A stretch of 24,281 nt of DNA, from positions 1 to 24,281 of IMG/VR virus record IMGVR_UViG_3300001097_001238, one strand, 5' to 3'. Source of the DNA: a virus. Positions 17,656 to 24,281 of the stretch are shown piece after piece. The position numbers and the translations under genes were made by a program. Below the pieces are notes generated by a model. The model was not told the DNA's origin and searched no databases. It saw only the letters and a program-made list of their open reading frames with translations. The first letter of the stretch is position 1. Every line of letters starts with the position of its first letter.

Positions 17656-18655
17656 GCATGGTATGGTACTTGGAAAGTTTTTTCCGCCACACAACGGACA
17701 CCTATACTTAATTGAAGAAGCATTTAAACAATGTGAAACAGTTGATGTGTTTGTATGTTCATTAAAGAGCGAATTCCCAGCAGGAGAAATCCGAACACTT
17801 TGGATGCATGAAATTTATAAGGATAATTACGATATATCCATTATACCTGTTAATGATGAACTGCCACAAACTCCAGAGGAATATGGTGATTTTGATGGAT
17901 TTTATAAAATTTGGACAGACGTGGTTAATTCAAGAACTAAAAATTTAGATGTAATATTCACATCAGAGAGTTATGGTGATGAATTTGCCGAAAAACTTGG
18001 TATAGAGCACGTTTTAGTTGATAGTGAACGGCTAACATACCCAGTATCAGGAACATCCGTTAGGAACGAGCCTGTTGAGAACTGGGAGTATATACCACAG
18101 GCAGTAAGGGGGTTTTTCAAAAAACGGGTTGTAGTATTAGGTCCTGAATCAACTGGTAAAACTACGTTGGTTTCAAATTTGAGTAAGCATTTTGATGGGG
18201 ATGTGGTTCACGAATTTGGTAGAGATTATACCGATGATATTCCTGGTCCGCAATTGGTAACATCTGATTTTGATGAAATTGCAATCGCACATGATATGTT
18301 CATATATCAGGTAACTAATCAGACTGGAACTAAACCCATGGTATTTATAGATACCGATGCAATCACTACTAAATTATTTGGTGAAATGTATTTAGGTGAT
18401 GATTTTCATTCTAAAATAATTGATGATATAATTGATGATCAAGATTTTGATTTGGCACTTGTTTGTAATATTGATGTACCTTGGGTTGATGATGGCACAC
18501 GAGATTTTCCACTGGAAGGTGATAGGCAACGGCACTTGGATAAAATTATAAAGGAACTTGAATCAAATGGACAACCATATAAAATGATTTATGGGGATTA
18601 TGATAAACGATTGGCTATGGCAATACGATATGTGGAAGAAGTTAGCAAAAAATAA
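17642..18655 (+). CDS. nadR: NadR, NMN adenylyltransferase / ribosylnicotinamide kinase
   Basis: A 337-residue bifunctional enzyme. Residues 1-155 are the nucleotidyltransferase domain with GKFFPPHNGH (11-20) and the closing SGTSVR (136-141). Residues 160-337 are the kinase, with P-loop GPESTGKTT from 167, EFGRDY and DTD segments and FPLEGDRQRH. The kinase turns nicotinamide riboside into NMN; the first domain turns NMN plus ATP into NAD+. The N-terminal DNA-binding domain of enteric NadR is absent, so no repressor role is expected. ATG 17642 is preferred over an in-frame TTG three bases earlier. With pnuC it makes a complete salvage route, closed by a terminator. Confidence 0.94.
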   Translation: MKKFKHGMVLGKFFPPHNGHLYLIEEAFKQCETVDVFVCSLKSEFPAGEIRTLWMHEIYKDNYDISIIPVNDELPQTPEEYGDFDGFYKIWTDVVNSRTKNLDVIFTSESYGDEFAEKLGIEHVLVDSERLTYPVSGTSVRNEPVENWEYIPQAVRGFFKKRVVVLGPESTGKTTLVSNLSKHFDGDVVHEFGRDYTDDIPGPQLVTSDFDEIAIAHDMFIYQVTNQTGTKPMVFIDTDAITTKLFGEMYLGDDFHSKIIDDIIDDQDFDLALVCNIDVPWVDDGTRDFPLEGDRQRHLDKIIKELESNGQPYKMIYGDYDKRLAMAIRYVEEVSKK

Positions 18656-18665
18656 ATGAAGTCTG

Positions 18666-18700
18666 TTTAACTTTATACAAAAAGTTAAATTTTTCGTTTT
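18666..18700 (+). terminator. intrinsic terminator after nadR
   Basis: TTTAACTTT (18666-18674), loop ATACAA and AAAGTTAAA (18681-18689) form a perfect nine-pair stem, followed by TTTTTCGTTTTTTT. It closes the receptor-pnuC-nadR unit. Confidence 0.82.
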
Positions 18701-18731
18701 TTTAATAAATTAAAACTAATTAGTAGTTAAT

Positions 18732-18762
18732 TTGGACATTACAATATTTTTTTGTACATTTA
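18732..18762 (+). promoter_or_regulatory. phage promoter, TACATTTA box
   Basis: TTGGACATT (18732) and TACATTTA (18755-18762), leader CTATGTAATAAAAAGATAA, then ATG 18787. Confidence 0.74.
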
Positions 18763-18786
18763 CTATGTAATAAAAAGATAAACCAC

Positions 18787-19128
18787 ATGGATGCAATGAT
18801 TAGGAAAAAATGGAAACAATTACCAGTAAAAACTCAAAACAGAGCAATTTGGAAAGATAGAGCACACCAGTACTTTGATTTAATTTGGCAGCATAGACAT
18901 TACGCCGAAAGGAGTGATGTGTATATTAGTTTTCAAATGTTTTTAGGGATATCCGTTGATGAATCCCACATGAAAAATATGAGTAATAATATGTGTAAAA
19001 AAGTTATAAAATGGAGTATAGATATATTGAATGGTGGTATGATGATTGAAAATAGATTGGGAGTTAGTGTGTACGCTTTTGTTGAATATCCTGATTATTT
19101 GGAATTATCTGATAATTCAGACGACTGA
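18787..19128 (+). CDS. DUF3268-like protein
   Basis: A 113-residue protein. The middle (KDRAHQYFDLIWQHRHYAER then SDVYISFQMFLGISVDESHM, KNMSNNMCKKVIKW) follows the pattern of DUF3268 domains: AHxxFDxLW, R-x(2)-VYxxLxxxLGI, ECHIxxM, CxxVI. DUF3268 proteins usually carry an N-terminal zinc finger, which is missing here. Function is unknown; they are frequent in phages. It has its own promoter and stands alone. The stop codon lies inside the following hairpin. Confidence 0.65.
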   Translation: MDAMIRKKWKQLPVKTQNRAIWKDRAHQYFDLIWQHRHYAERSDVYISFQMFLGISVDESHMKNMSNNMCKKVIKWSIDILNGGMMIENRLGVSVYAFVEYPDYLELSDNSDD

Positions 19129-19134
19129 ATTATC
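19111..19134 (+). terminator. perfect hairpin at the gene end
   Basis: GATAATTCAG, loop ACGA, CTGAATTATC form a perfect ten-pair stem that contains the TGA stop of the upstream gene. A T tract does not follow (TTAAAATAAG), so it may protect the mRNA end instead of terminating transcription. Confidence 0.5.
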
Positions 19135-19154
19135 TTAAAATAAGTAGTGATATT

Positions 19155-19186
19155 GTTGTATTATTAAAATAATTTTCGTATATTTA
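19155..19186 (+). promoter_or_regulatory. phage promoter, TATATTTA box
   Basis: TTGTTGTAT (19155) and TATATTTA (19179-19186), then CACATAATAAAAAAAC, a shortened form of the usual leader, before ATG 19212. Confidence 0.72.
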
Positions 19187-19211
19187 CACATAATAAAAAA
19201 ACATAATAACT

Positions 19212-19526
19212 ATGGATATTTCAGATGTTAATAATTTTATAGAAACCGTTCAGAATCTTGTGACAGAAGATACAGTTACCAATTACAGTTCACTTACCCC
19301 CGCGGTCATATCTGTAACAGAGGGTGGTAAATATTTTAAAGTGATTAGTGGCGGCAGTTGTTGGGGATTCATTTCCAAATATGATGGTCACTTCAAAGGA
19401 ATACCAATTAAAGTTGGAGATTTGATGAAGGGGGCAAATTGGAGTTCGCCCGCAAAACATAGTAGAGGTAATATACTTGATGGAACTGCCAGTTATGGTG
19501 TTCACGGTCCAACTTATTTAAAATAA
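19212..19526 (+). CDS. hypothetical phage protein
   Basis: A 104-residue soluble protein starting MDISDVNNFIETVQNLVTED. After an N-terminal helix the sequence is beta- and glycine-rich: AVISVTEGGKYFKVISGGSCWGFIS, HFKGIPIKVGDLMKGANW, and the ending GTASYGVHGPTYL. It is probably a small beta fold. From memory, similar proteins with the WGFISK...GDLMKAASWxxPAKHARGNI pattern occur in large phages without assigned function. First gene of a unit running to 20793. Confidence 0.68.
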   Translation: MDISDVNNFIETVQNLVTEDTVTNYSSLTPAVISVTEGGKYFKVISGGSCWGFISKYDGHFKGIPIKVGDLMKGANWSSPAKHSRGNILDGTASYGVHGPTYLK

Positions 19527-19541
19527 AACTAATAACTTCAT

Positions 19542-20018
19542 ATGAACATATTTATACTTGATGAAGATTTTGAAACATGTGCAGAATATCATTGTGATAA
19601 ACACGTGGTTAAGATGGTAATAGAATACGCACAGATGTTGAGTACAGCAGTTCGCATGACAACTGATATTGATATTGGGTATCGTATTACGCATAAAAAC
19701 CACCCATGTACAGTATGGGTACGAGAGTCATTGAGTAATTGGAAATGGTTACGAGAATTGTCAAAGCAATTGAATAACGAGTATAGACATCGTTATAATC
19801 ATGATGTGAATCACAAATCATATGATATGATACTATCATTGCCGTTACCGAATATTCCCGATGTTGGATTAACAAAATTCCCACAGGCTATGCCGGAATA
19901 TTGTAAAGATGAAAATACAATAGTGGCATATAGGAATTATTATAACAAAGAAAAACAACAAATCCATAGTTGGAAACATGGGAGAATACCAAATTGGATA
20001 GAATTACAAACAATATAA
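19542..20018 (+). CDS. conserved phage protein with HCDKH motif
   Basis: A 158-residue protein. Conserved parts are EYHCDKHVVKMVIEYAQML (Cys and two His near the N-terminus), THKNHPCTVWVRESLSNWKW, FPQAMPEYCKDENTIVAYR and a C-terminal KHGRIPNW. I recognise this as a widespread phage and bacterial family in which the HCDKHV and NHPCxxWxRxS motifs are near-invariant; they could make an active site or metal site. I cannot assign a function with confidence. The length is typical and the gene is complete. Confidence 0.75.
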   Translation: MNIFILDEDFETCAEYHCDKHVVKMVIEYAQMLSTAVRMTTDIDIGYRITHKNHPCTVWVRESLSNWKWLRELSKQLNNEYRHRYNHDVNHKSYDMILSLPLPNIPDVGLTKFPQAMPEYCKDENTIVAYRNYYNKEKQQIHSWKHGRIPNWIELQTI

Positions 20019-20033
20019 TAAAAAACAAAAAGT

Positions 20034-20321
20034 ATGAGTACAAAAAGAATCACCACAGAAGTTGTAGATAAAGCGGGGGACCATAGAGTTAACCAAAAAT
20101 CTTCAAATGGAAATATCACACATGCCAGTACTGAGGGGTATAAGAATCTACAGGATTTGAGAAATAATGAAATTGATAGTGCAATTGCAATATTGGAATT
20201 TTATTCAAAAAAATTAACATCTGAACAATCGGATGAATTGGGTAGAGTTGCATTGAAGGTTGTAAGTGGACATATCAATAGGCTCACACGTTCGGTAAGA
20301 GACGGTAATGAAACATCATAA
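20034..20321 (+). CDS. YegP/DUF1508-like small protein
   Basis: A 95-residue protein. The stretch WxxK-type core is reduced, but RVNQKSSNGNITHASTEGYK-NLQDLRN matches the DUF1508 repeat (xxxSxNGxIIxxSTEGYKNxQxxxxxI). A single repeat is followed by a helical tail with ILEFYSKKLTSEQSDELGRV. DUF1508 proteins form small alpha/beta dimers of unknown function. Its stop overlaps the next start (ATGG region at 20321). Confidence 0.6.
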   Translation: MSTKRITTEVVDKAGDHRVNQKSSNGNITHASTEGYKNLQDLRNNEIDSAIAILEFYSKKLTSEQSDELGRVALKVVSGHINRLTRSVRDGNETS

Positions 20322-20551
20322 TGGAAAATGAAGATGAATATGAGTTAGAACAAGATGCATCTTACAAGGGTAGTAGAACACCAACACAAATTATGGAACA
20401 CGAATTATACATTGTTCATGGTGGCAATTATAAAAGTTATTTAAATTCAATAGAATGGGACACATGGTTACAACCATATGAACCAGGAGAATTAGCGAGA
20501 GTGTTGGAAGAAGCTGCAATAAAAAGTCACCCATTTAATAAATTTTTTTAA
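20321..20551 (+). CDS. hypothetical acidic phage protein
   Basis: A 76-residue protein starting MENEDEYELEQDASYKGSRT. A segment HELYIVHGGNYKSYLNSIEWDTW is followed by an acidic helix GELARVLEEAAIK. It overlaps the previous gene by one base and is followed two bases later by the next, so it is part of a coupled group. Not recognised. Confidence 0.6.
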   Translation: MENEDEYELEQDASYKGSRTPTQIMEHELYIVHGGNYKSYLNSIEWDTWLQPYEPGELARVLEEAAIKSHPFNKFF

Positions 20552-20553
20552 TT

Positions 20554-20793
20554 ATGTATGAATTTGAATATAATATTATCATCGACAATATATCAGATAG
20601 GTTTTCAATGGATGTGGATGATGCATCCAGAGCAAAAATGATTAACGTATATGAGAATGTAATAGCGGGATTGCATTACAATATAGAATTTGAGGTTTTA
20701 TGTGAACGCATTATAATCGAAGCATATTTAGAACAAACCTATCCGGAAATGGGAGTATTTCAAAGAGTATTCTTGACACAGAATCAAAATTAA
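20554..20793 (+). CDS. hypothetical phage protein
   Basis: A 79-residue protein starting MYEFEYNIIIDNISDRFSMD. It is rich in Asp, Glu and Ile, mainly helical (FEVLCERIIIEAYLEQTYPEM is spread over one long helix). Two bases separate it from the upstream gene. It is last before a strong terminator. Not recognised. Confidence 0.6.
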   Translation: MYEFEYNIIIDNISDRFSMDVDDASRAKMINVYENVIAGLHYNIEFEVLCERIIIEAYLEQTYPEMGVFQRVFLTQNQN

Positions 20794-20813
20794 TTTTAAA
20801 CAATTATTAAAAC

Positions 20814-20848
20814 AAAACCGGGTTTCATTGTGATTCTCGGTTTTTTTT
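20814..20848 (+). terminator. intrinsic terminator
   Basis: AAAACCG (20814-20820) pairs with CGGTTTT (20838-20844), followed by a T run to 20848. The run leads straight into the next promoter box. Confidence 0.8.
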
Positions 20849-20858
20849 CGTATATTTA
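20827..20858 (+). promoter_or_regulatory. phage promoter overlapping the terminator
   Basis: TTGTGATTC (20827) and TATATTTA (20851-20858), then CCATGTAATAAGAAAC. The upstream element lies in the terminator loop and 3' strand. Confidence 0.74.
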
Positions 20859-20898
20859 CCATGTAATAAGAAACACGTAAACTAATCCAAAAAAATTT

Positions 20899-21213
20899 AT
20901 GAAACGAAATCGTGAGGTGTTACAAGGAACGGATATTTATTGGATAGTATCAGAACCCAGAAAATGGGAAATCAACCACCCACCTGGTCCTAAAGTATCA
21001 ATAGAGATTTCTAAAAAGGCTAATTATTTATTAGAACTTGAAATTTCAAGTTTATATTGCCCTAATGTATATGTAATACCGACAACGGTATCGGGTGAGG
21101 TATATAGAGAAATGTTATATGTGGAATATGATATTTCAAGATATGGGTGTTATGAATATACCTTAAATCACAATTCAGAATTATATACAATAATATTAGT
21201 AAATAACGATTAA
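20899..21213 (+). CDS. hypothetical phage protein
   Basis: A 104-residue, mainly beta protein starting MKRNREVLQGTDIYWIVSEP. It contains PPGPKVSIEISKKANYLLEL and YVIPTTVSGEVYREMLYVEY. No signal peptide or membrane segment. First gene of the transcript that runs to about 22917. Not recognised. Confidence 0.6.
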   Translation: MKRNREVLQGTDIYWIVSEPRKWEINHPPGPKVSIEISKKANYLLELEISSLYCPNVYVIPTTVSGEVYREMLYVEYDISRYGCYEYTLNHNSELYTIILVNND

Positions 21214-21222
21214 AATACAAAA

Positions 21223-21711
21223 ATGATACGAGAATATGTAAGTAAGAAAAATGGTCAACCAATACACCTATTCAATAAAATTTGGAAAATAGGGAAACTA
21301 AATCAGATGAAGAAAACAAAACGCGAACATTGTGTTATTCATTCTCCTGAAAATAAGGAGTATCATGTATATGATGAAGATGCGTTAGACTTATGTTTGA
21401 ATATTTGGAACAGAAGTGATATTCAAATCCGGACAAGGCGTATTAATCCAGCAAAAGTTAAAATATACATCCTAACACATATATTGGATAGTCCAGAAAA
21501 TTGGTCAAGTGTATTTGATGATGTTCCCATACGTAGTACAAATAAGATATCTGTTATTTTTGATAATGGTACAATTATGACAACTAATGCCCAGGAAGCT
21601 GGCTGGATACGTAGAATCCCACAAAATTGGTTTTCAGAGTATGGTGAAAAACTAAAATGTGAGGAACAGAGGTTTAAAAATATTGTACCAGTTTATTGGA
21701 AATTATTATAA
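21223..21711 (+). CDS. hypothetical phage protein
   Basis: A 162-residue basic protein starting MIREYVSKKNGQPIHLFNKI. It has an alternating pattern (EHCVIHSPENKEYHVYDEDA; RRINPAKVKIYILTHILD) and a C-terminal WFSEYGEKLKCEEQRFKNIV. Nothing catalytic is evident. It follows the previous gene after nine bases and is followed by a SWIM miniprotein after one base. Confidence 0.6.
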   Translation: MIREYVSKKNGQPIHLFNKIWKIGKLNQMKKTKREHCVIHSPENKEYHVYDEDALDLCLNIWNRSDIQIRTRRINPAKVKIYILTHILDSPENWSSVFDDVPIRSTNKISVIFDNGTIMTTNAQEAGWIRRIPQNWFSEYGEKLKCEEQRFKNIVPVYWKLL

Positions 21712-21712
21712 T

Positions 21713-21895
21713 ATGAAGCATTTGTATATAGAAATGGGTAGTAAAAATAAGAAAACTGGAAAGTTATCATACTATCAAGTAACATTAGAAAACGGAGTAA
21801 TAAACGACTGTGGGTGTCCAGCGAGGAATTTTCACCCATATTCACCGTGTAAGCATATGAAACGTTTACACGCAAAATTAGGACACAAATTATGA
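21713..21895 (+). CDS. SWIM zinc-finger miniprotein
   Basis: A 60-residue protein starting MKHLYIEMGSKNKKTGKLSY. It carries a nearly minimal SWIM finger, C-x-C-x(n)-C-x-H, in DCGCPARNFHPYSPCKHMKRLH. SWIM domains chelate one zinc and mediate DNA or protein binding in recombination proteins, transposases and SWI2 ATPases; here the finger makes up almost the whole protein. The frame extends upstream to 21659 inside the preceding gene, but ATG 21713 directly after that gene's stop is preferred. It overlaps the next gene by ATGA. Confidence 0.72.
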   Translation: MKHLYIEMGSKNKKTGKLSYYQVTLENGVINDCGCPARNFHPYSPCKHMKRLHAKLGHKL

Positions 21896-22200
21896 AAGAT
21901 GGGTTATTAGAATACATCAATGAACGGATAGAGTTGTTAACTGCCAATTTAGAGATGAAATCAACGAATGAATGTATTCAAGATGAGGCTATCATCTATG
22001 AATTGAAACTGGTAATTGGTAAAATAAACAAGTTAACCGAAACTGACGAAGGAAAGGTGGCAAAGGCAGGGGATTATATTTGGTTGGGTTCACTTAGTAG
22101 AGTAATTAGACTTGAAGAGGGGGATCGAATGAATTTGATGTATAATGAGTGGTTTGCAACAGATGAACAAATTAAAGAATATACTAATAAATTAAAATAA
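21892..22200 (+). CDS. hypothetical phage protein
   Basis: A 102-residue protein starting MKDGLLEYINERIELLTANL, coupled to the SWIM gene by ATGA. The first 50 residues form a long helix or coiled coil; the rest contains GDYIWLGSLSRVIRLEEGDR and MYNEWFATDEQIKEY. No family is recognised. Confidence 0.6.
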   Translation: MKDGLLEYINERIELLTANLEMKSTNECIQDEAIIYELKLVIGKINKLTETDEGKVAKAGDYIWLGSLSRVIRLEEGDRMNLMYNEWFATDEQIKEYTNKLK

Positions 22201-22204
22201 TATT

Positions 22205-22384
22205 ATGTCAGAAGAATTTAAAATGTGGTTAATTGGAATTTCCGTAGTATTCGTGTTCGCAGTGTTACTGTTTATCATAGCAAGTGTAATGTCACCAGAA
22301 CACCATATATCATTATTTGAATCATGGGGACTTGTACTAACAGCAGTTGTACTAACAACCGGACTTCAAGGATACAATAACTAA
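22205..22384 (+). CDS. 59-residue two-helix membrane protein
   Basis: The frame reads MSEEFKMWLIGISVVFVFAV then LLFIIASVMS, PEHHISLFES, WGLVLTAVVLTTGLQGYNN. Two membrane helices (about 8-28 and 41-55) flank a short loop with His-His. It starts four bases after the previous stop. It resembles small phage inner-membrane proteins such as holin-like or superinfection-exclusion peptides only in layout. Confidence 0.55.
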   Translation: MSEEFKMWLIGISVVFVFAVLLFIIASVMSPEHHISLFESWGLVLTAVVLTTGLQGYNN

Positions 22385-22394
22385 TAAATAAAAG

Positions 22395-22643
22395 ATGGTA
22401 AAACTATTTGTAAATAAATTACAACCGATACAGTATATAAATAAAATACCATATGTACTACATGGATTGATTCCAATATCACTGGTTAAGGATGCTAATG
22501 ATGTTAAAGCGTATTTGGGGTGTGATGTTGCTTTTAAAAATACGAAAGATGGATTTTATTATTTTTGTGAGACAATTCCCGATACTGAATTTGAGGAAGT
22601 TATAGAAGAGTCTGTTCCAAAAATAACTGAAACTGATGTTTGA
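22395..22643 (+). CDS. hypothetical phage protein
   Basis: An 82-residue soluble protein starting MVKLFVNKLQPIQYINKIPY, with VAFKNTKDGFYYFCETIPDT and an acidic C-terminus. It overlaps the following membrane protein gene by eight bases. Not recognised. Confidence 0.58.
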   Translation: MVKLFVNKLQPIQYINKIPYVLHGLIPISLVKDANDVKAYLGCDVAFKNTKDGFYYFCETIPDTEFEEVIEESVPKITETDV

Positions 22644-22917
22644 GTATATTGGTAATCCTTGGTATATCGCACTTATTATTATGATTACTCAATATGTATT
22701 TTTATATTTGAGAACTCTAAATGTGATTTATGTAGCGGAAAAGAAAATAACACTTGCATTACTAACAGGGGTATCTATTAGTGTATGTTGGTTGATTGCG
22801 ATAACATTCAGTATAAATGCAATTTCAAACCTACAATGGCAACCCATAATCGGGTATTTAGTTGGGGGACTCTTGGGATCTTGGCAAGCATTGGTGTTTA
22901 ATAAAAAACAAAAATAA
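22636..22917 (+). CDS. small three-helix membrane protein (DUF5698-like)
   Basis: A 93-residue protein with three hydrophobic helices at about 10-25, 40-62 and 70-88. NVIYVAEKKITLALLTGVSI and IIGYLVGGLLGSWQAL resemble DUF5698/UPF0316-type membrane domains of unknown function (LRTxNVxYxxxRxxxxAxxxG...YxLGxxxG). The match is by pattern only. It ends the transcript from 20851. Confidence 0.55.
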   Translation: MFEYIGNPWYIALIIMITQYVFLYLRTLNVIYVAEKKITLALLTGVSISVCWLIAITFSINAISNLQWQPIIGYLVGGLLGSWQALVFNKKQK

Positions 22918-22964
22918 AATATGGTTGAATTACTCCAATTCAAATAACAAGAATATTTTTATCT

Positions 22965-22972
22965 TATATTTA
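22965..22972 (+). promoter_or_regulatory. promoter box giving a leaderless mRNA
   Basis: TATATTTA lies five bases before ATG 22978, like the site at 13049. Initiation about seven bases after the box would fall on the start codon. Confidence 0.5.
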
Positions 22973-22977
22973 TTTAT

Positions 22978-23715
22978 ATGAAGTATAGGAAACCATATAA
23001 GAAACTTTCAGATTTAAGAAATACATATCCTGTTAGTGGGAGTGGTGTGGTAAACTATCATGAACAATTCACAAGTGATTCCACTTCTATTAAATATACA
23101 GGGAAGTATCCAGAAAACTTTATAGTTTTTGAAAGTATTCCAAATTATGCAGTAAATCTTAATACAATATCCACGGTTAATTCTGAAAAATTAAGGTTTA
23201 TAGTTCAATTGATTGACGGCACATCCGTAGATGAATGGACATCTACTTCGTTTCAAAAATCTTTAGAAGAAGCAAAGGCTAATAATAATCCATATTTCAA
23301 TAAAGGTAGAGTTACCGTTGCTCAAATAGATTACGGTAAACTTAAAGATTATCACAATGTGTTTGCAGAAAAAGAAGCATACGCCCAAGTAACTGTTAAA
23401 TCCACAATACAATCCAAAGAAGATATTATTAAACATATAATTTGGATGGTTGATGGTGGTGAGAATGATGAAATCCGGACTGCTTCTGATTTTGGAAGTT
23501 GGGAAGTTAATAGACCCATACAAGTTGGAGTTGAATTTATCACAGGTTCAGTACAACAACCAATAGAAAGTGATAGAGTTAATTCCACAATAGATGATTT
23601 GGTAAAAATAGATTATTCACCATTTGGTATTCCAGGTAGATTTAATGGTGATGAAAGACATATAGGAGAAGGGTCTACTTACAGGTGGACGAGTACTAAT
23701 TGGCAAACACGATAA
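22978..23715 (+). CDS. hypothetical phage protein, possibly virion-related
   Basis: A 245-residue soluble protein starting MKYRKPYKKLSDLRNTYPVS. It is beta-rich, with NFIVFESIPNYAVNLNTIST, RFIVQLIDGTSVDEWTSTSF and FGSWEVNRPIQVGVEFITGS, and ends RWTSTNWQTR. The composition (Ser, Thr, Asn, Val) and mixed beta pattern are usual for phage structural or adhesion proteins, but no domain is recognised and no structural genes are nearby. It is followed after three bases by the gene at 23719. Confidence 0.6.
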   Translation: MKYRKPYKKLSDLRNTYPVSGSGVVNYHEQFTSDSTSIKYTGKYPENFIVFESIPNYAVNLNTISTVNSEKLRFIVQLIDGTSVDEWTSTSFQKSLEEAKANNNPYFNKGRVTVAQIDYGKLKDYHNVFAEKEAYAQVTVKSTIQSKEDIIKHIIWMVDGGENDEIRTASDFGSWEVNRPIQVGVEFITGSVQQPIESDRVNSTIDDLVKIDYSPFGIPGRFNGDERHIGEGSTYRWTSTNWQTR

Positions 23716-23718
23716 ATT

Positions 23719-24075
23719 ATGTTAAACAAAACAGTTTTCTCAAAAGTGGGTTGGAGAAAGTACCTTGACCCAACGGATAGCCCAAGGGTTAAGAAATTCT
23801 TAAAATCAAGTGGTCGTAAGGTGCTTACACAAATAGTTGATGGAATACAAGATGCAATAGAAAATGATGTAGCAGAACTCGTTATTTTAGTTCATCCAAA
23901 TGTATCATCGGTAGTTGTTGTACCATCTGTCGAGTATGATGATGTGCTAACACATTCCTTACAGTTTTTCAAAAGTCTTGAAGAATATAACCAATGTTCT
24001 AAAATAATCAAAATCAAAAAGAAATTAAAATTGCCAACGGAAACGCCAAAAGAAAAAGTTAAAGTAGTACAGTAA
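23719..24075 (+). CDS. hypothetical phage protein
   Basis: A 118-residue protein starting MLNKTVFSKVGWRKYLDPTD. A central alpha/beta segment (VLTQIVDGIQDAIENDVAEL, VILVHPNVSSVVVVPSVEYD) is followed by a basic, proline-containing tail KIKKKLKLPTETPKEKVKVV. No catalytic motif is evident. It is cotranscribed with the gene at 22978. Confidence 0.6.
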   Translation: MLNKTVFSKVGWRKYLDPTDSPRVKKFLKSSGRKVLTQIVDGIQDAIENDVAELVILVHPNVSSVVVVPSVEYDDVLTHSLQFFKSLEEYNQCSKIIKIKKKLKLPTETPKEKVKVVQ

Positions 24076-24147
24076 TGCATTTAATATAAATGTATAATAA
24101 ACAATTTGTTACATAAATTTTTATTTTTATTAACCTAACTAAATAAC

Positions 24148-24281
24148 ATGGCAACAGAGAATATCAATAAATTAGTACCAAAAGGAAAAATCAAATTTGA
24201 AATAACTCTTTCTGATGAACAAAAGGTAGCAAAATCCGAGATTTTAACTCACCCGTATAATTTCATATCAGGAAAAGCAGG
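24148..24281 (+). CDS. phoH: PhoH-like ATPase, cut by the window end
   Basis: Forty-four codons are visible, starting MATENINKLVPKGKIKFEIT and ending LTHPYNFISGKAG at the edge. LSDEQKVAKSEIL...FISGKAG matches the start of phage PhoH proteins, where GKAGSGKT is the Walker A loop; only GKAG is inside the window. PhoH-like ATPases are common in large phages, possibly as RNA helicases or nucleases. The rest is not visible, so a related P-loop helicase cannot be excluded. Confidence 0.7.
   Translation, partial: MATENINKLVPKGKIKFEITLSDEQKVAKSEILTHPYNFISGKA

Overview
The window looks like part of a large, AT-rich bacteriophage genome whose host is a member of the Bacteroidota, probably a flavobacterium-like organism. 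All credible genes lie on the + strand. They are short and tightly packed, and many overlap by ATGA. Free-standing homing endonucleases sit among a dense tRNA array, and the last gene begins like a phage PhoH ATPase. The Bacteroidota assignment rests on a recurrent promoter of the TAnnTTTG type (mostly TATATTTA here, with a TTAGGATAT-like box 24 bases upstream), on secreted proteins whose signal peptides end in YSQ, and on a tmRNA tag that resembles the Bacteroidota GENNYALAA tag. No structural or replication gene is seen that would fix the phage type, so 'phage' is an inference from this combination.

Region 1 (1-10.3 kb) is an RNA-rich accessory region. It holds about sixteen recognisable tRNA genes (Phe, Asn, Arg x2, Ile x3, Ser, Met x2, Leu x2, Trp, Cys, Thr, Gly), several tRNA fragments, and a tmRNA in circularly permuted order (T arm and 3' acceptor strand first, then the 5' acceptor strand and the tag reading frame). 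Several tRNA-like or structured RNAs are not ordinary tRNAs. Five endonuclease genes are interspersed: two PD-(D/E)XK enzymes with N-terminal zinc fingers and three HNH proteins. Between 9.38 and 10.14 kb there are four divergent copies of a small RNA-like element. Its outer helix, hairpin and loop-to-downstream pseudoknot are all kept by compensatory changes.

Region 2 (10.3-13.8 kb) carries a SpoT/MESH1-like HD hydrolase, a complete Ro60/Rsr (TROVE plus vWA) protein and, after two promoters, a RelA/SpoT-type nucleotidyltransferase-like protein. Ro60 normally works with Y RNAs. Bacterial Y RNAs of the YrlA class mimic tRNAs, so the non-canonical tRNA-like RNAs of region 1 are obvious candidate partners.

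Region 3 (14.3-18.7 kb) reads as a single NAD-precursor salvage unit. It has a complete TonB-dependent outer-membrane receptor, two small proteins, a short leader peptide translationally coupled to PnuC (inner-membrane nicotinamide riboside transporter), another small protein, and a two-domain NadR (NMN adenylyltransferase plus ribosylnicotinamide kinase). A strong hairpin terminator closes it. An outer-membrane receptor is very unusual cargo for a phage. Together the three proteins could carry a NAD precursor from the medium to NAD+.

Region 4 (18.7-24.3 kb) consists of short operons of mostly uncharacterised small phage proteins, each introduced by the same promoter family. They include a DUF3268-like protein, a YegP/DUF1508-like protein, a SWIM zinc-finger miniprotein and small membrane proteins. 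The region ends in the truncated PhoH-like gene.
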